Part shown: positions 54,785 through 64,000 of the stretch, piece after piece
Layout of the letters: each line of letters starts with the position of its first letter
Numbering within the stretch: the stretch's first letter is position 1
NCBI RefSeq assembly: GCF_021560175.1
Contig: NZ_CP091110.1
Span: forward strand, 3,536,501 to 3,600,500
Reading direction: 5' to 3'
DNA from: Neobacillus drentensis
GTDB lineage: Bacteria; Bacillota; Bacilli; Bacillales; Cytobacillaceae
Length of the DNA stretch: 64,000 nt
The notes under the pieces: model-generated
Databases searched by the model: none
What the model saw: the letters and a program-made list of their open reading frames with translations, nothing else
Told to the model about the DNA's origin: nothing
Program-made: the position numbers and the translations under genes

Positions 54785-55684
54785 CTATTGTCTCGCTTTT
54801 TCGACAGCATGTCCACCAAATTCATTCCTTAATGCAGCAACAACTTTTCCTGTAAAAGTATCATTCTCTAAAGAACGATAACGCATCATTAACGACAAGG
54901 CGATAACAGGTGTAGCGGTTTGAAGATCAAGGGCAGTTTCAACTGTCCATTTTCCTTCACCTGAGGAATGCATAATCCCTTTAATTTCTTCCAAATTCGG
55001 ATATTTTGAAAAGGCATTTTCAGTTAATTCCATTAGCCAAGAACGGATTACAGAACCGTTATTCCAAACTCTGGCTACTTTTTCATAGTCATAATTAAAA
55101 TCACTTTTCTCAAGAACTTCAAACCCTTCACCAATCGCAGCCATCATGGCATACTCAATTCCATTATGGACCATCTTTAAAAAGTGGCCGCTGCCGGCTT
55201 TGCCAGCGTATAAATAACCATTTTCAACAGCTGTATCTTTAAAAATAGGTTCAACGATTTCCCATGCCTCCGGATCTCCGCCAACCATATAGCATGCACC
55301 ATGGCGTGCACCTTCCATACCGCCAGATGTACCAGCATCCATATAATGAACCCCGAGTTCCTTCAATTCATTATAACGTTGAATCGATTCTTTATAATGA
55401 GAATTACCTGCTTCAATGACGATATCCCCTTCGTTTAAAAACGGATGAATTTCTCCAATCACGGAATCCACAACGCTATGTGGAACCATAATCCAAACAA
55501 TTCTTGGCTGCTCAAGGGATTGAACTAGTTCTTTTAAGCTTGATACGCCTGCCGCTCCGAATTTTTTCATTTCTTCGACAGTACTCGAATTGACATCGAA
55601 TGCAACCACTTCATGATTGTGTTCCAATAAATTTTGTCCTAGGTTGAAACCCATTTTTCCTAATCCGACTAATCCTAATTTCAT
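54785..55684 (-). CDS. gnd: 6-phosphogluconate dehydrogenase, short (YqeC-like) form
   Basis: 299 residues, the short NAD-preferring type: MKLGLVGLGKMGFNLGQNLL (Rossmann), DAGTSGGMEGARHGACYMVGG, catalytic Lys in HFLKMVHNGIEYAMM and SSGEGKWTVETALD. Produces ribulose-5-P with CO2 and NAD(P)H. Lies between tkt (18 nt) and tal (31 nt) and completes the oxidative branch with zwf. Confidence 0.92.
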   Translation of the reverse strand: MKLGLVGLGKMGFNLGQNLLEHNHEVVAFDVNSSTVEEMKKFGAAGVSSLKELVQSLEQPRIVWIMVPHSVVDSVIGEIHPFLNEGDIVIEAGNSHYKESIQRYNELKELGVHYMDAGTSGGMEGARHGACYMVGGDPEAWEIVEPIFKDTAVENGYLYAGKAGSGHFLKMVHNGIEYAMMAAIGEGFEVLEKSDFNYDYEKVARVWNNGSVIRSWLMELTENAFSKYPNLEEIKGIMHSSGEGKWTVETALDLQTATPVIALSLMMRYRSLENDTFTGKVVAALRNEFGGHAVEKARQ

Positions 55685-55702
55685 GATCCATTACCCCATT
55701 TT

Positions 55703-57697
55703 TTACTTATTTAAAACATTTTTCGCGATGTGAACGACATTTTCGGTCGTAAATCCAAAATGTTTCATTACGGATGTACCTTCTCCGGAAGCACCAAATG
55801 ACTCAATCGATAGCACTTCTCCTGCAAAACCAACATAGCGTTCCCATCCTAATCGGATACCCATTTCGATCGCCACCCTTTTGGTGACAGAAGACGGAAG
55901 AACTTTCTCTTTATATTCAGTCGATTGCTTATTAAACAATTCCCAGCTTGGCATTGCGACGACCCGAACAGAAATATCTTCCTTTTCTAGTTCGTTCTTT
56001 GCATTGACAGCCAATGAGACTTCAGAACCTGTTGCCATTAAGATCACATTTGGATTCGAATTGGTTTCTGTTAATACATAGGCACCCTTAGAAACTTCAT
56101 CTAAATTCGCTTTCGTTTCACTAAATACGGGTAAGTTTTGGCGGCTTAGGATTAAAGCGACTGGTCCTTCTGTTTGTTGAAGTGCATAGGCCCAAGCACT
56201 AGCTGTTTCATTGGCGTCTGTTGGTCTGATAACCGTTAGACCTGGGATAGCACGAAGAGCAGCCAACTGTTCTACTGGCTCGTGTGTTGGACCATCTTCC
56301 CCAACTGCGATGGAATCATGAGTAAACACATACGTAACTGGAAGCTTGGATAAAGCAGCCAAGCGGATAGAAGGACGCAAATAATCATTGAAAACAAAGA
56401 AAGTGCTAACGAACGGCTTTAACCCGCCGTGATAAGCCATCCCGTTCGCCGCTGCACCCATCGCATGCTCACGAACACCAAAATAAACATTGCGGGCCGC
56501 GTACGATTCGACAGCAAATATTTGCTCCCCTTTTATCTCCGTCATAGTGGAGTGAGAAAGGTCTGCGCTGCCTCCAAAAATGGCTGGCACTGATTTGACA
56601 AAATGGTTTATGGCATCCCCGCTGGCAACACGAGTTGATACCGCTTTGCTACTATCAAACGTTAAAATATCATTGGCCTCGATGAGAACTTTTCCGGAAA
56701 TCGCATTCGCTAACTGTTCTGCTAATTCTGGATTTTCTTTTTGATAAGATTCAAATAATTGGTTCCAGCTTTGTTCTGTCTCGATTCCCTTACCTTTTAA
56801 TTGTTCAAAATGAGCTCTTACTTCATCTGGAACATAGAAATCTTCTTCATAAAGCCAGTTATAGGCTTGTTTGGTTACTTTTCCTTCATCAACTCCAAGC
56901 GGTGCACCATGGGCTTTATTGGTACCTGCTACCTTCGGACTTCCGTAACCAATGATCGTTCTGATTTCTATCAAACTTGGCTGTTCCGTAATTTCTTTTG
57001 CCGATTGGATCGCTTTTGTAATCGCTTCAATATCGTTGCCATCTTCCACTCTTAGATAGTGCCAATGGGCAGATTCTGCTCTTTTCTTGACATCTTCAGA
57101 GAAGGAAACATTTAATTCACCATCAAGGGAGATATCGTTCGAATCATATAATACGACTAGCTTCCCTAGTTTCATATGTCCTGCCATTGACATCGCTTCG
57201 TAAGAAACACCTTCCATAAGATCGCCATCACCAACTAAAGCATAGGTATAGTGGTCAATCACAGGAAATCCTTCTTTATTAAACTTAGCAGCTAAATGTG
57301 CTTCTGCCATCGCCATCCCAACTGAATTAGCAATTCCTTGTCCTAATGGACCAGTTGTCGCCTCTACTCCAGGGGTATGGCCGAATTCGGGATGACCCGG
57401 GGTTTTGCTATTTAATTTTCGGAAGCCTTTCAGATCATCCATCGAGACTTGATAGCCGAATACATGAAGCAAGCTGTATAATAAGCTTGAACCATGTCCT
57501 GCAGATAAAACGAAGCGATCACGGTTAAACCAGTTAGGATTTTCCGGATTGTGATTCAAATGGTTTGCCCATAATGCATAAGCCATCGGTGCTGCCCCCA
57601 TCGGGAGACCGGGATGACCAGAGTTTGCCGCGTTGACCGCGTCGATCGATAAAGTTCGAATCGTTGTTACTGCTAAATTCTCGATGTTTTGTGCCAC
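55703..57697 (-). CDS. tkt: Transketolase
   Basis: 664 residues, full length. The TPP motif is [18 protein letters not shown]; the N-terminal [18 protein letters not shown] and the pyrimidine-domain [23 protein letters not shown] are intact. Transfers two-carbon units among pentose phosphates. 22 nt downstream of zwf, so co-transcribed. AGGAGG precedes the ATG. Confidence 0.95.
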   Translation of the reverse strand: MAQNIENLAVTTIRTLSIDAVNAANSGHPGLPMGAAPMAYALWANHLNHNPENPNWFNRDRFVLSAGHGSSLLYSLLHVFGYQVSMDDLKGFRKLNSKTPGHPEFGHTPGVEATTGPLGQGIANSVGMAMAEAHLAAKFNKEGFPVIDHYTYALVGDGDLMEGVSYEAMSMAGHMKLGKLVVLYDSNDISLDGELNVSFSEDVKKRAESAHWHYLRVEDGNDIEAITKAIQSAKEITEQPSLIEIRTIIGYGSPKVAGTNKAHGAPLGVDEGKVTKQAYNWLYEEDFYVPDEVRAHFEQLKGKGIETEQSWNQLFESYQKENPELAEQLANAISGKVLIEANDILTFDSSKAVSTRVASGDAINHFVKSVPAIFGGSADLSHSTMTEIKGEQIFAVESYAARNVYFGVREHAMGAAANGMAYHGGLKPFVSTFFVFNDYLRPSIRLAALSKLPVTYVFTHDSIAVGEDGPTHEPVEQLAALRAIPGLTVIRPTDANETASAWAYALQQTEGPVALILSRQNLPVFSETKANLDEVSKGAYVLTETNSNPNVILMATGSEVSLAVNAKNELEKEDISVRVVAMPSWELFNKQSTEYKEKVLPSSVTKRVAIEMGIRLGWERYVGFAGEVLSIESFGASGEGTSVMKHFGFTTENVVHIAKNVLNK

Positions 57698-57719
57698 GTC
57701 AATTTCCTCCTAGACTATT

Positions 57720-59237
57720 TTATTTCTGAAGTACGGCCTCTTTGTCTTCTTGAATCGTTTCATCCAGCCACCATTTAAAGCCATCTTCAGCTAACAAGGT
57801 GTCAGCGGCATCAGGGCCATACGAACCGGACAGATATTCATGAAGAGGCAATTGATTTTCCGCAAATGCATTCAAGATTGGCTGTACCCATTCCCACGAT
57901 AATTCAACCTCTTTCCAATGAGCAAAAAAGGTAGAATCACCAATAAAGGCATCATAGATCAATCTTTCATACGCCTCCGGCACACCTGAACCATTGCGTT
58001 CTGAATCTTCACAAGAAAAATTAATTCTAACTGGTTCCATTTTCCCGTTATTCAAATGGTTTTTACTGTTCAACTGTAAGGTAACATTTTCATTAGGGCT
58101 GATTTCAATAATTAATAAATTAGGCTCTACTTTTTGATCATTTTGGCTATAGAGAAGTTTTAACGTATTTTTAAATTCAATAACGATCCGAGTGGATTTT
58201 TCCTTCATTCGCTTTCCTGTCCGTATATAGAACGGCACTCCACTCCAATATGGATTATCAATCCATAAACGTGCGGCCACAAATGTATCGGTCTGTGAAG
58301 AAGGATTTACTCCTGGTTCCTCACGATAACCCGCAACTGATTTACCATCCATCTCTCCAGAAGCGTATTGTCCTCGAACTATTTCGTGTTGAGCCTCTTC
58401 TTTACTTACCGGACGAACAGCTTCCATTACCTTCCGTTTTTCATTTCGAATTTCGGCAGCGTTAATCTTGTAAGGCAAGTTCATGGCGGTCATCATTAGC
58501 ATTTGCAGCATATGATTTTGTACCATGTCGCGAATGGCTCCTGCTTGATCGTAATAACCTGCTCTTTGTTCGACACCAACCATCTCACTCGCAGTAATTT
58601 GTACATTGGCAATATGATCTTTATTCCAAATAGATTGGAGAACTGGGTTTGCAAACTCAAGCGCTTCGAGGTTTTGCACCATTGGTTTTCCTAGATAATG
58701 GTCAATTCGATAAATCTCTTCTTCATCAAAGGCACTGCTCAATTTTTCATTAAGTTCCCGTGCCGATTGAAGGTCATGTCCAAAGGGTTTCTCGATGATT
58801 AATCGTTTCCAGCCTTTCGTTGCGCCTAGCCCGATGCTATTAATATTAAGGGCAATGGTATCAAAAAATTCTGGCGCTACCGATAGATAAAACATGCGAT
58901 TTTCTGCTAATTGCAAATCTTCTTCTCGTTCCTTAACCAGCTTAAGCAATTTCTGATAATCCGCTGATTTACCTACATCCAACGTACTGAATCGAAACGC
59001 CTCAAGAAATTCTCCCAATTGACTGGCATCATGCTCTAAGCGGCGTGAAAACTCGATCACTGATTCCTTTACCTTTTCTTGAAAATCAAACTGAGTTAAA
59101 TTCCCTCTGCCAAGTCCAATAATTGAAATGGGTTGTGGCAGCTTACCATCTATATATAAATTATAAAGAGCGGGGTATATTTTTCTCTTTGCTAAATCCC
59201 CTGTAGCTCCAAATAATACAAACGTCATTGATTCCAT
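57720..59237 (-). CDS. zwf: Glucose-6-phosphate 1-dehydrogenase
   Basis: 505 residues. Rossmann LFGATGDLAKRKIYPALY, the active site EIYRIDHYLGKPMVQN (catalytic His, Lys) and IRTGKRMKEKSTRIVIEF are intact. First enzyme of the oxidative pentose phosphate pathway, giving NADPH. AGGAGAAAC precedes ATG 59237. 77 nt downstream of rpiA. Confidence 0.95.
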   Translation of the reverse strand: MESMTFVLFGATGDLAKRKIYPALYNLYIDGKLPQPISIIGLGRGNLTQFDFQEKVKESVIEFSRRLEHDASQLGEFLEAFRFSTLDVGKSADYQKLLKLVKEREEDLQLAENRMFYLSVAPEFFDTIALNINSIGLGATKGWKRLIIEKPFGHDLQSARELNEKLSSAFDEEEIYRIDHYLGKPMVQNLEALEFANPVLQSIWNKDHIANVQITASEMVGVEQRAGYYDQAGAIRDMVQNHMLQMLMMTAMNLPYKINAAEIRNEKRKVMEAVRPVSKEEAQHEIVRGQYASGEMDGKSVAGYREEPGVNPSSQTDTFVAARLWIDNPYWSGVPFYIRTGKRMKEKSTRIVIEFKNTLKLLYSQNDQKVEPNLLIIEISPNENVTLQLNSKNHLNNGKMEPVRINFSCEDSERNGSGVPEAYERLIYDAFIGDSTFFAHWKEVELSWEWVQPILNAFAENQLPLHEYLSGSYGPDAADTLLAEDGFKWWLDETIQEDKEAVLQK

Positions 59238-59314
59238 GCTTGTTTCTCCTCATAATTGAAAAATTATATCTATTGATCGTATTACTTAATTATATTCCCT
59301 CATCCATACCCGAT

Positions 59315-59986
59315 TTATTTTCGCGAATTAATGTCAATTTCCTTATGTAAATTCAAGGTAATGACGTAGTCAGCCATACCAACAAATAATCCATTTTCGA
59401 CAACACCAGGAATGAGATTCAGATCTATTTCTAAATCTCGCGGATGGGTAATCGTTTTGAAGCTGCAGTCAAAAATATAATGACCATTATCTGTTTGATA
59501 AGCTGATCCATTTTTTTGCCGTAGTTTAGGTGATCCGCCAAGCTCTTCTAAATATTTTCGTGTCATTTCCATCCCAAATGGAATCACCTCTACTGGAAGT
59601 GGAAAGGATCCTAATGTATCGACCATTTTGTGCGAATCGGCGACGACAATAAACGTATCAGCCGCTTTTGCAATGATTTTTTCTCTTAATAGGGCACCCC
59701 CGCCTCCTTTAATGAGGTTTAAATCTGGGTTAACTTCATCAGCACCATCAATGGCCAGATCAATTTGGTCTATTTCATTAAAAGTTACCAAAGGTATTCC
59801 TAACTCCTTTGCCAATTTTTCGGTTTGTAAAGAAGTAGGGATTCCTTTTATTGAAAGTCCTTGTTGTACTAATTGACCCAGTTTTGCGAGAGTATAAAAT
59901 ACCGTAGAACCTGTCCCTAGCCCAATAACCATTCCATCTCTAACGTACTCGGCAGCTTTTTCTCCGACTTTTTGTTTCTCATTCAA
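59315..59986 (-). CDS. rpiA: Ribose-5-phosphate isomerase A
   Basis: 223 residues with GLGTGSTVFYTLAKLG, DLAIDGADEVNPDLNLIKGGGGALLREKI and the catalytic DSHKMVDTLG/PLPVEVIPFG regions. Interconverts ribose-5-P and ribulose-5-P. Starts at TTG 59986 with AAAGGAGC 11 nt upstream. First gene of the pentose-phosphate cluster. Confidence 0.93.
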   Translation of the reverse strand: MNEKQKVGEKAAEYVRDGMVIGLGTGSTVFYTLAKLGQLVQQGLSIKGIPTSLQTEKLAKELGIPLVTFNEIDQIDLAIDGADEVNPDLNLIKGGGGALLREKIIAKAADTFIVVADSHKMVDTLGSFPLPVEVIPFGMEMTRKYLEELGGSPKLRQKNGSAYQTDNGHYIFDCSFKTITHPRDLEIDLNLIPGVVENGLFVGMADYVITLNLHKEIDINSRK

Positions 59987-60034
59987 ACAAGTTTTTGCTC
60001 CTTTCGGAAAGGATTTGGGATACCATATACCTTT

Positions 60035-60169
60035 TTACTTTACCCATTGTTTCTTAATTTGTTTCCTAGCAATCTGCAGTATTTGTTTTTCTGGTGTGCC
60101 CTTCTCCACCATTACATTCGTTAAATAATTTTTACCTCTGTAATGGATCATCAAAGTAACTTCCACCAT
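60035..60169 (-). CDS. Small BA3454-like stress protein
   Basis: 44 residues from ATG 60169, behind AAAGGAG at 9-nt spacing: MVEVTLMIHYRGKNYLTNVM, then VEKGTPEKQILQIARKQIKKQWVK. The beta-hairpin followed by a helix ending KKQW matches what I recall as the BA3454 family of Bacillus stress proteins. A single tiny gene before rpiA on the same strand; it may share that transcript (48 nt gap). Confidence 0.7.
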   Translation of the reverse strand: MVEVTLMIHYRGKNYLTNVMVEKGTPEKQILQIARKQIKKQWVK

Positions 60170-60342
60170 CTCGATCACTCCTTTAACGTTCAGTATTATT
60201 CTATACTTGGTAACAATTAGTAACCTATACTAATTAACGTAACCATCATACTCCCAGACATTTTTGAGGTCAAGAAATATAGCTCGAATCAAAGATATTC
60301 GATAATAAAAATAAATCAAATTTTTTACTTACCTTTGATCGT

Positions 60343-60382
60343 AAAAAAAGGCACTATCCTTCTACTTTGGATAGCGCCTTTT
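60343..60382 (-). terminator. Terminator of the J-domain/methyltransferase operon
   Basis: On the minus strand AAAAGGCGCTATCC pairs with GGATAGTGCCTTTTT (one wobble), ending in seven Ts. Confidence 0.9.
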
Positions 60383-60400
60383 CCCACTCGGTTCCAATTG

Positions 60401-60958
60401 TTATTTCCTGCAAAAAATAGTTTGTCGTCCAACGTGTTCGTTTTCTTCATAATAAAGGATCTGCCAATCAGCAAACTCTTTTAACAACTCTTTAGGCTTC
60501 AGTTTATAATGAGTAGAGATATCCTTGATACCTGCTTTTGGTGACTGATAATAAGTATCCATGAAAAGATAACCATTCTCTTTAAGGATTCTTTTTATAG
60601 TAGGAAAAAGCATCCGATCTAAATAATTGGTGATAACAATCACATCAAAGCTATCGTTTTCCCAACTGAAATGGTCCAGCGCCGTGAGATCGGCCAACTT
60701 GGCGTCAATTGAGAGGTTCTTTTTTGCTGCTAATTCCTGTATATAAGTGATAGCAACATCCGAAATATCGATGGCCTGTACTTGATAGCCCCTTTGGGCA
60801 AAAAACAAACTATTTCCCCCAAGCCCGCAGGCAAGATCCAGCGCGTTTCCCCCTCTAAAATAATCTCCTAGCGTTATTAATCTTGAATTGGGTGCAGGTT
60901 CCTCGAATTGCTCGATCCGTTCCTTATATTTGGTATTCCATTTTAATTTACTGTTCAT
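60401..60958 (-). CDS. Class I SAM-dependent methyltransferase
   Basis: 185 residues with ALDLACGLGGNSLFFAQRGYQVQAIDIS (motif I, GxGxG-like), FDVIVITNYLDR (motif IV) and ENGYLFMDTYYQ. Resembles TehB-like small methyltransferases; substrate unknown. Its ATG overlaps the end of the J-domain gene by 11 nt, so the two are translationally coupled. Confidence 0.87.
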   Translation of the reverse strand: MNSKLKWNTKYKERIEQFEEPAPNSRLITLGDYFRGGNALDLACGLGGNSLFFAQRGYQVQAIDISDVAITYIQELAAKKNLSIDAKLADLTALDHFSWENDSFDVIVITNYLDRMLFPTIKRILKENGYLFMDTYYQSPKAGIKDISTHYKLKPKELLKEFADWQILYYEENEHVGRQTIFCRK

Positions 60959-61751
60959 TGCTTACACCTTTATTATTCTTATAATGATCATAGTCTGTTT
61001 TGACATAATGAAAAACTACTGCATTTCCCCCATGATCCGGGTGGGTCATTTTTAATAACTTTTTATATCTTGTTAATATTTCCTTTTCACTTGCCGTTTT
61101 TGATAACCCTAACTTTTGGCGATAATCTAGTGTTTGATCGGTTGTGAACACCTGGGCCCTTTCAGGAACTCTTTTTCCTTGTTTAGAAAGTTTATCTTTT
61201 ACATATAACAATTCACTACGTAATTCAATATTTTCTTTTAGTACTTTTCTAGTTTCCTTTTGTAATTCATTTTTTTCAAGCTCTAAGTTGAGGATCTCTT
61301 TTTGTAATTTGTTTCTTTGCTGGATGAAAGTCTTGACAGACGTTTTATGGAGTTCCTCTAACTCTTTTATATGGTCATCCTGTACTTTCACTTTGGCCTT
61401 TAATTCCCTGATTAATTTATCCTGGTCTGTAGGAGAGGTTAGTAAAGCCTTAGGATTTTTTACGCTTGCTATGTATTCAGTCAGTTGATTCCCGTTTCCT
61501 ACTTTTTGAATCTTCCCCTCATACAGCCAGCGTTGAACGACTTGAATTCCCATGCTAGCCGCTACACCCGCATCATTTAGCAGGTTAATAGCCTGATTGG
61601 TATCATCAAGTATATAGTCCGTTTGATGAAAAGCACCCTTTGCCTGGTAATCAATTTTCCGCTCTCGCAGCCAACGTCTTACCGTGTCGACACACTCTTC
61701 ATCTGAAACTCCGGCGGCTTTTAAAAAGTCAAAAGCTTGGTCTGTGTTCAC
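60948..61751 (-). CDS. J-domain protein with paired N-terminal HTH-like repeats and coiled coil
   Basis: 267 residues with an unusual layout. Two similar 45-residue units at the N-terminus (AFDFLKAAGVSDEECVDTVRRWL and AINLLNDAGVAASMGIQVVQRWL, each followed by a short beta part) look like MerR/Xis-type helix-turn-helix. A charged coiled coil spans about 108-190. The C-terminus is a J-domain (about 213-262) with the HPD motif in LKMTHPDHGGNAVVF. It would recruit DnaK to whatever the N-terminus binds. Coupled to the methyltransferase gene. Confidence 0.75.
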   Translation of the reverse strand: MNTDQAFDFLKAAGVSDEECVDTVRRWLRERKIDYQAKGAFHQTDYILDDTNQAINLLNDAGVAASMGIQVVQRWLYEGKIQKVGNGNQLTEYIASVKNPKALLTSPTDQDKLIRELKAKVKVQDDHIKELEELHKTSVKTFIQQRNKLQKEILNLELEKNELQKETRKVLKENIELRSELLYVKDKLSKQGKRVPERAQVFTTDQTLDYRQKLGLSKTASEKEILTRYKKLLKMTHPDHGGNAVVFHYVKTDYDHYKNNKGVSNEQ

Positions 61752-62075
61752 AATGCTCTCCTTTCTCTCACGAGTTAAAAAATTGACTCAATCGGGTTTA
61801 AATTTTTAGTTGATTCTAATCGTTTTCATACTATTTATCTTATCGGAGTTAGTGATTAAAGTGAATGGCTCAAATAGACTAAGAGTAGAGACCCATGACC
61901 TGTAAAGTAATTCGAGGTTGAACAGGGAATCAGTTCACATAATTAAATTATGGTAACTAACGATGAGTTAATAAGATGGTTTACATACCAATAAAAGGAA
62001 TTAATTTTTTCCAAAAAAATAGCTTGCACTTTAACATGCAAGCCATCAATTTTCATTAAATTTAAATCAAAGTTG
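61752..62075. other. Intergenic region with one terminator
   Basis: About 320 nt without a recognisable gene. At 62013-62044 the minus strand reads GCTTGCA...TGCAAGC followed by TATTTTTTT, a terminator for the VOC gene. The remainder holds the promoter of the J-domain gene; no other structure was seen. Confidence 0.6.
62013..62044 (-). terminator. Terminator of the VOC gene
   Basis: GCTTGCA and TGCAAGC pair around TGTTAAAG on the minus strand, followed by TATTTTTTT. Confidence 0.85.
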
Positions 62076-62471
62076 CTATTTAGCGTTTGCATCAGGCTGA
62101 TGAATTCCGAATATATTTCCTTCTGGATCAATATAATAGCCTTGCCATGCCATACCAGGAAGGGCGTACTTCGCCATTGCAACCTTCCCTCCATTGTTTA
62201 AAATTTTCGTTTCCGTAGAATCGTAATCTTCTACACCCATTGTACATGCAAATGCATTTAACCCCTGATTTGTTTCTGGAGGAGCACTTTGGCGCTGCAT
62301 TAAAGCACCATTAATTCCAGGCTCATCTTCATTTCCCGTTACTGCTCCAAAATAAGGCATCCCTGCATATTCACTCCAATCTTGAAATGACCATCCGAAT
62401 ACCTCTCCATAAAACTTCTTAGCACGATCCATATCACTTACATGAATTTCAAAATGAACTAATCTTCCCAT
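62076..62471 (-). CDS. VOC-family (glyoxalase-like) protein
   Basis: 131 residues, one VOC module: RLVHFEIHVSDMDRAKKFYGEVFGW at the start (metal His) and YYIDPEGNIFGIHQPD at the end. Similar to small glyoxalase/bleomycin-resistance proteins; likely a metal-dependent enzyme of unknown substrate. RBS AGGAGG precedes ATG 62471. Confidence 0.9.
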   Translation of the reverse strand: MGRLVHFEIHVSDMDRAKKFYGEVFGWSFQDWSEYAGMPYFGAVTGNEDEPGINGALMQRQSAPPETNQGLNAFACTMGVEDYDSTETKILNNGGKVAMAKYALPGMAWQGYYIDPEGNIFGIHQPDANAK

Positions 62472-62944
62472 TATTTCCTCCTAAAATAACTTTACTTTAG
62501 TCAAGCGTTTGATTTTTGCCAAGCTAAACTATTGTCTATATCTTCGCTATTATACAACAAATTATGGCGATTCTTCCAATTATTACAAAAAATAAAGTTT
62601 TATCTCTTTTCCTACCCAATCAATCCTATAAATTTATATCCTTTTTGGATACGAACAGTCCGTCATTCCATTATTATCCTAATTTAATATACCAATCTCT
62701 TCTTAAGTTAAAATCTCCCTTTTCTTATTTCCGTTCTATTTTATACTCATCAAGGATCTTCATTACACTATCTATACGCAATCAGTATTACCGGATAATA
62801 AATTAGCTATAGATGGTTATAAAATTAATTTAGTTAGGAATCTTGAATAATTAAACAACGAAAGTAAATAACCTGAGTCTCTACCTCTACAGGTCCTCAG
62901 GTTATCAGTCTATTTAAAATCGATTAAGCTATTTAAATAATGTA
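62472..62944. other. Intergenic region without a supported gene
   Basis: About 470 nt of AT-rich DNA. An 80-codon plus-strand frame (62564-62806) lacks a ribosome site and family resemblance. ATAACCTGAG (62868-62877) and CTCAGGTTAT (62896-62905) form a 10-bp hairpin that could end the MFS transcript. Confidence 0.5.
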
Positions 62945-64000
62945 TTATTTTTTACCACCTTGAGACCATTTCACCACTGGAATGAGTAATAAGGACAAAA
63001 TCCCTCCAACAAGTGATAATGTAGAATAACTAGAACCTGCCACAATCAATCCAGACAAGGCTCCACCAGCAGCTCCTGACAACGCAATCAATACATCCAC
63101 TGTACCTTGTGTTTTAGCCCGTGTGGAGGTTTTAGTTGAATCAACAATAAGTGCTGTCCCACTTATCAAACCAAAATTCCAACCTAATCCGAGTAAAGAA
63201 AGAGCAATTATCATAAGGACCATCGAATCTCCTGGTGCAAATGCAGCGATTAAACCTGCCAGAAGCAACGTAGTTCCAGAAACAATAGCCATCACAGTAC
63301 GCCCCAACTTATCAACAAGAACACCTGTAACAAGTGAAGGGAGATACATGGCACCTATATGAAATCCAATCACTAGACCAACTGCACCCAACCCATGTCC
63401 ATGATGCATCATATGAACTGGCGTCATCGTCATTATAGCTACCATGACAATTTGAGTAAGAACCATAATCGCTGCACCCACGATTATGCCTCTTTTGTTT
63501 TCTGTATGTTCAGTTGTGGACAATAGTCCTTTTTCACTTCGTTCTTGATTGGTCGCTTCTATCGTTCTAGCGATAACTAACGGATCTGGACGAAGCATGA
63601 TGAAAAGGACAACACCTGCTAAGATATAGGCTGCCGCTCCTAGTATGAAAGGACCAGCAAGTGATGGAACACCAATCGAAAGAGCGAAATTCCCCATCAC
63701 ATTCACTAAATTTGGACCGGCAACTGCACCAAAGGTTGTAAATACCATTGTCATACTAATCGCAGTCGCCCGCTGTTTACCATTCGCTAAGTCCGTACCT
63801 GCATACCGAGCCTGTAAATTTGTTGCAGAACCTGCACCATATACTAGCAGGGAAGAAAATAACAAGAAAACACTATTCATCATTGCTGCAAGTATGACAC
63901 CGATTGCTCCAAGTCCACCGGTCATAAATCCAGCTGTCAGACCTCCACGACGTCCGTATCGTTGAGATAGTCGCCCAACAAATAAAGCTGCTCCTGCTGA
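62945..64000 (-). CDS. MFS transporter, 5' end outside the window
   Basis: The frame continues to the window edge (SAGAALFVGRLSQRYGRRGG upstream of Met at 63925), so the N-terminus is missing. RYGRRGG is the conserved loop 2-3 motif of the major facilitator superfamily. At least eight membrane segments follow, with a hydrophilic central loop (ATNQERSEKGLLSTTEHTEN) and a second loop motif VDKLGRTVM. A His-rich loop (VHMMHHGHGLGA) is unusual. Probably an exporter; substrate unknown. Confidence 0.87.
   Translation of the reverse strand, partial: SAGAALFVGRLSQRYGRRGGLTAGFMTGGLGAIGVILAAMMNSVFLLFSSLLVYGAGSATNLQARYAGTDLANGKQRATAISMTMVFTTFGAVAGPNLVNVMGNFALSIGVPSLAGPFILGAAAYILAGVVLFIMLRPDPLVIARTIEATNQERSEKGLLSTTEHTENKRGIIVGAAIMVLTQIVMVAIMTMTPVHMMHHGHGLGAVGLVIGFHIGAMYLPSLVTGVLVDKLGRTVMAIVSGTTLLLAGLIAAFAPGDSMVLMIIALSLLGLGWNFGLISGTALIVDSTKTSTRAKTQGTVDVLIALSGAAGGALSGLIVAGSSYSTLSLVGGILSLLLIPVVKWSQGGKK

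Noticed and set aside
61943..62194. 83-codon minus-strand frame overlapping the VOC gene
   Set aside because: It is an out-of-frame shadow of the VOC gene and continues into a terminator.
62564..62806. 80-codon plus-strand reading frame
   Set aside because: No ribosome site, no family resemblance and a composition like translated AT-rich intergenic DNA.

Overview
The window is a 64-kb chromosomal segment from a low-GC Gram-positive bacterium of the family Bacillaceae. The evidence is strong AGGAGG-type ribosome sites, frequent TTG/GTG starts, CotF/DUF3231 spore-type proteins, cre-like boxes, a preQ1-I riboswitch before queCDE, YuiD, YfmQ, CBO0543 and BA3454-type proteins, and two familiar Bacillus intergenic repeat types. 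A Bacillus/Neobacillus-like genome is the best guess; species cannot be read from the sequence. No phage, IS transposase, CRISPR array or rRNA was seen. The content is mostly metabolism, transport and regulation, with several decaying genes.

Layout. 1-6.5 kb: edge of a flavin oxidoreductase, an aromatic-acid-exporter-type membrane protein, the queC-queD-queE operon under a preQ1 riboswitch, a frameshifted sugar kinase, a PatB-type C-S lyase and a degenerate ParA-like protein. 6.5-12.9 kb: CotF-like coat protein, paired half-size chromate transporters, a GH10 xylanase remnant, a flavodoxin-less CysJ-like reductase and a secreted GH3 hydrolase. 13-17 kb: a persulfide/sulfane-sulfur detoxification locus (CstR, TusA, DsrE-like, TusA-rhodanese, rhodanese-metallo-beta-lactamase, TauE/SafE) with four matching palindromic operators. 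17-22 kb: 6-phospho-beta-glucosidase with divergent RpiR regulator, and a response regulator whose partner kinase is a pseudogene, followed by a tandem 52-bp repeat array that runs into the end of ilvA.

23-31 kb: CBO0543 membrane pair, SET protein, an interspersed repeat, truncated hemoglobin, DUF3231 protein and an SDR sharing one terminator, a PAS-GGDEF-EAL protein, and an isolated tRNA-like gene with its own terminator. 31-43.5 kb: PiT/CysP-like permease, acyl-CoA synthetase, an EIIC-like transporter with an unusual soluble N-terminal domain, an FAD monooxygenase-Dabb operon, MATE pump, YuiD, DoxX-like and small membrane proteins. 43.5-54 kb: HemY/CgoX, MocR regulator, a secreted protein of 28-residue repeats, PurU, a TetR-controlled membrane/acetyltransferase locus with two matching operators, a nitronate monooxygenase and an HxlR regulator.

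54-60 kb holds a compact pentose-phosphate cluster, rpiA-zwf-tkt-gnd-tal, covering both oxidative and non-oxidative branches. 60-64 kb has a BA3454-like small protein, an operon of a coiled-coil J-domain protein and a methyltransferase, a VOC protein and an MFS transporter cut by the window end.

The items most worth a second look are the tRNA-like gene, the EIIC-like fusion, the J-domain/methyltransferase pair, the degenerate ParA-like protein, the 52-bp array and the CstR operator set. None of them amounts to a proven new system from sequence alone.
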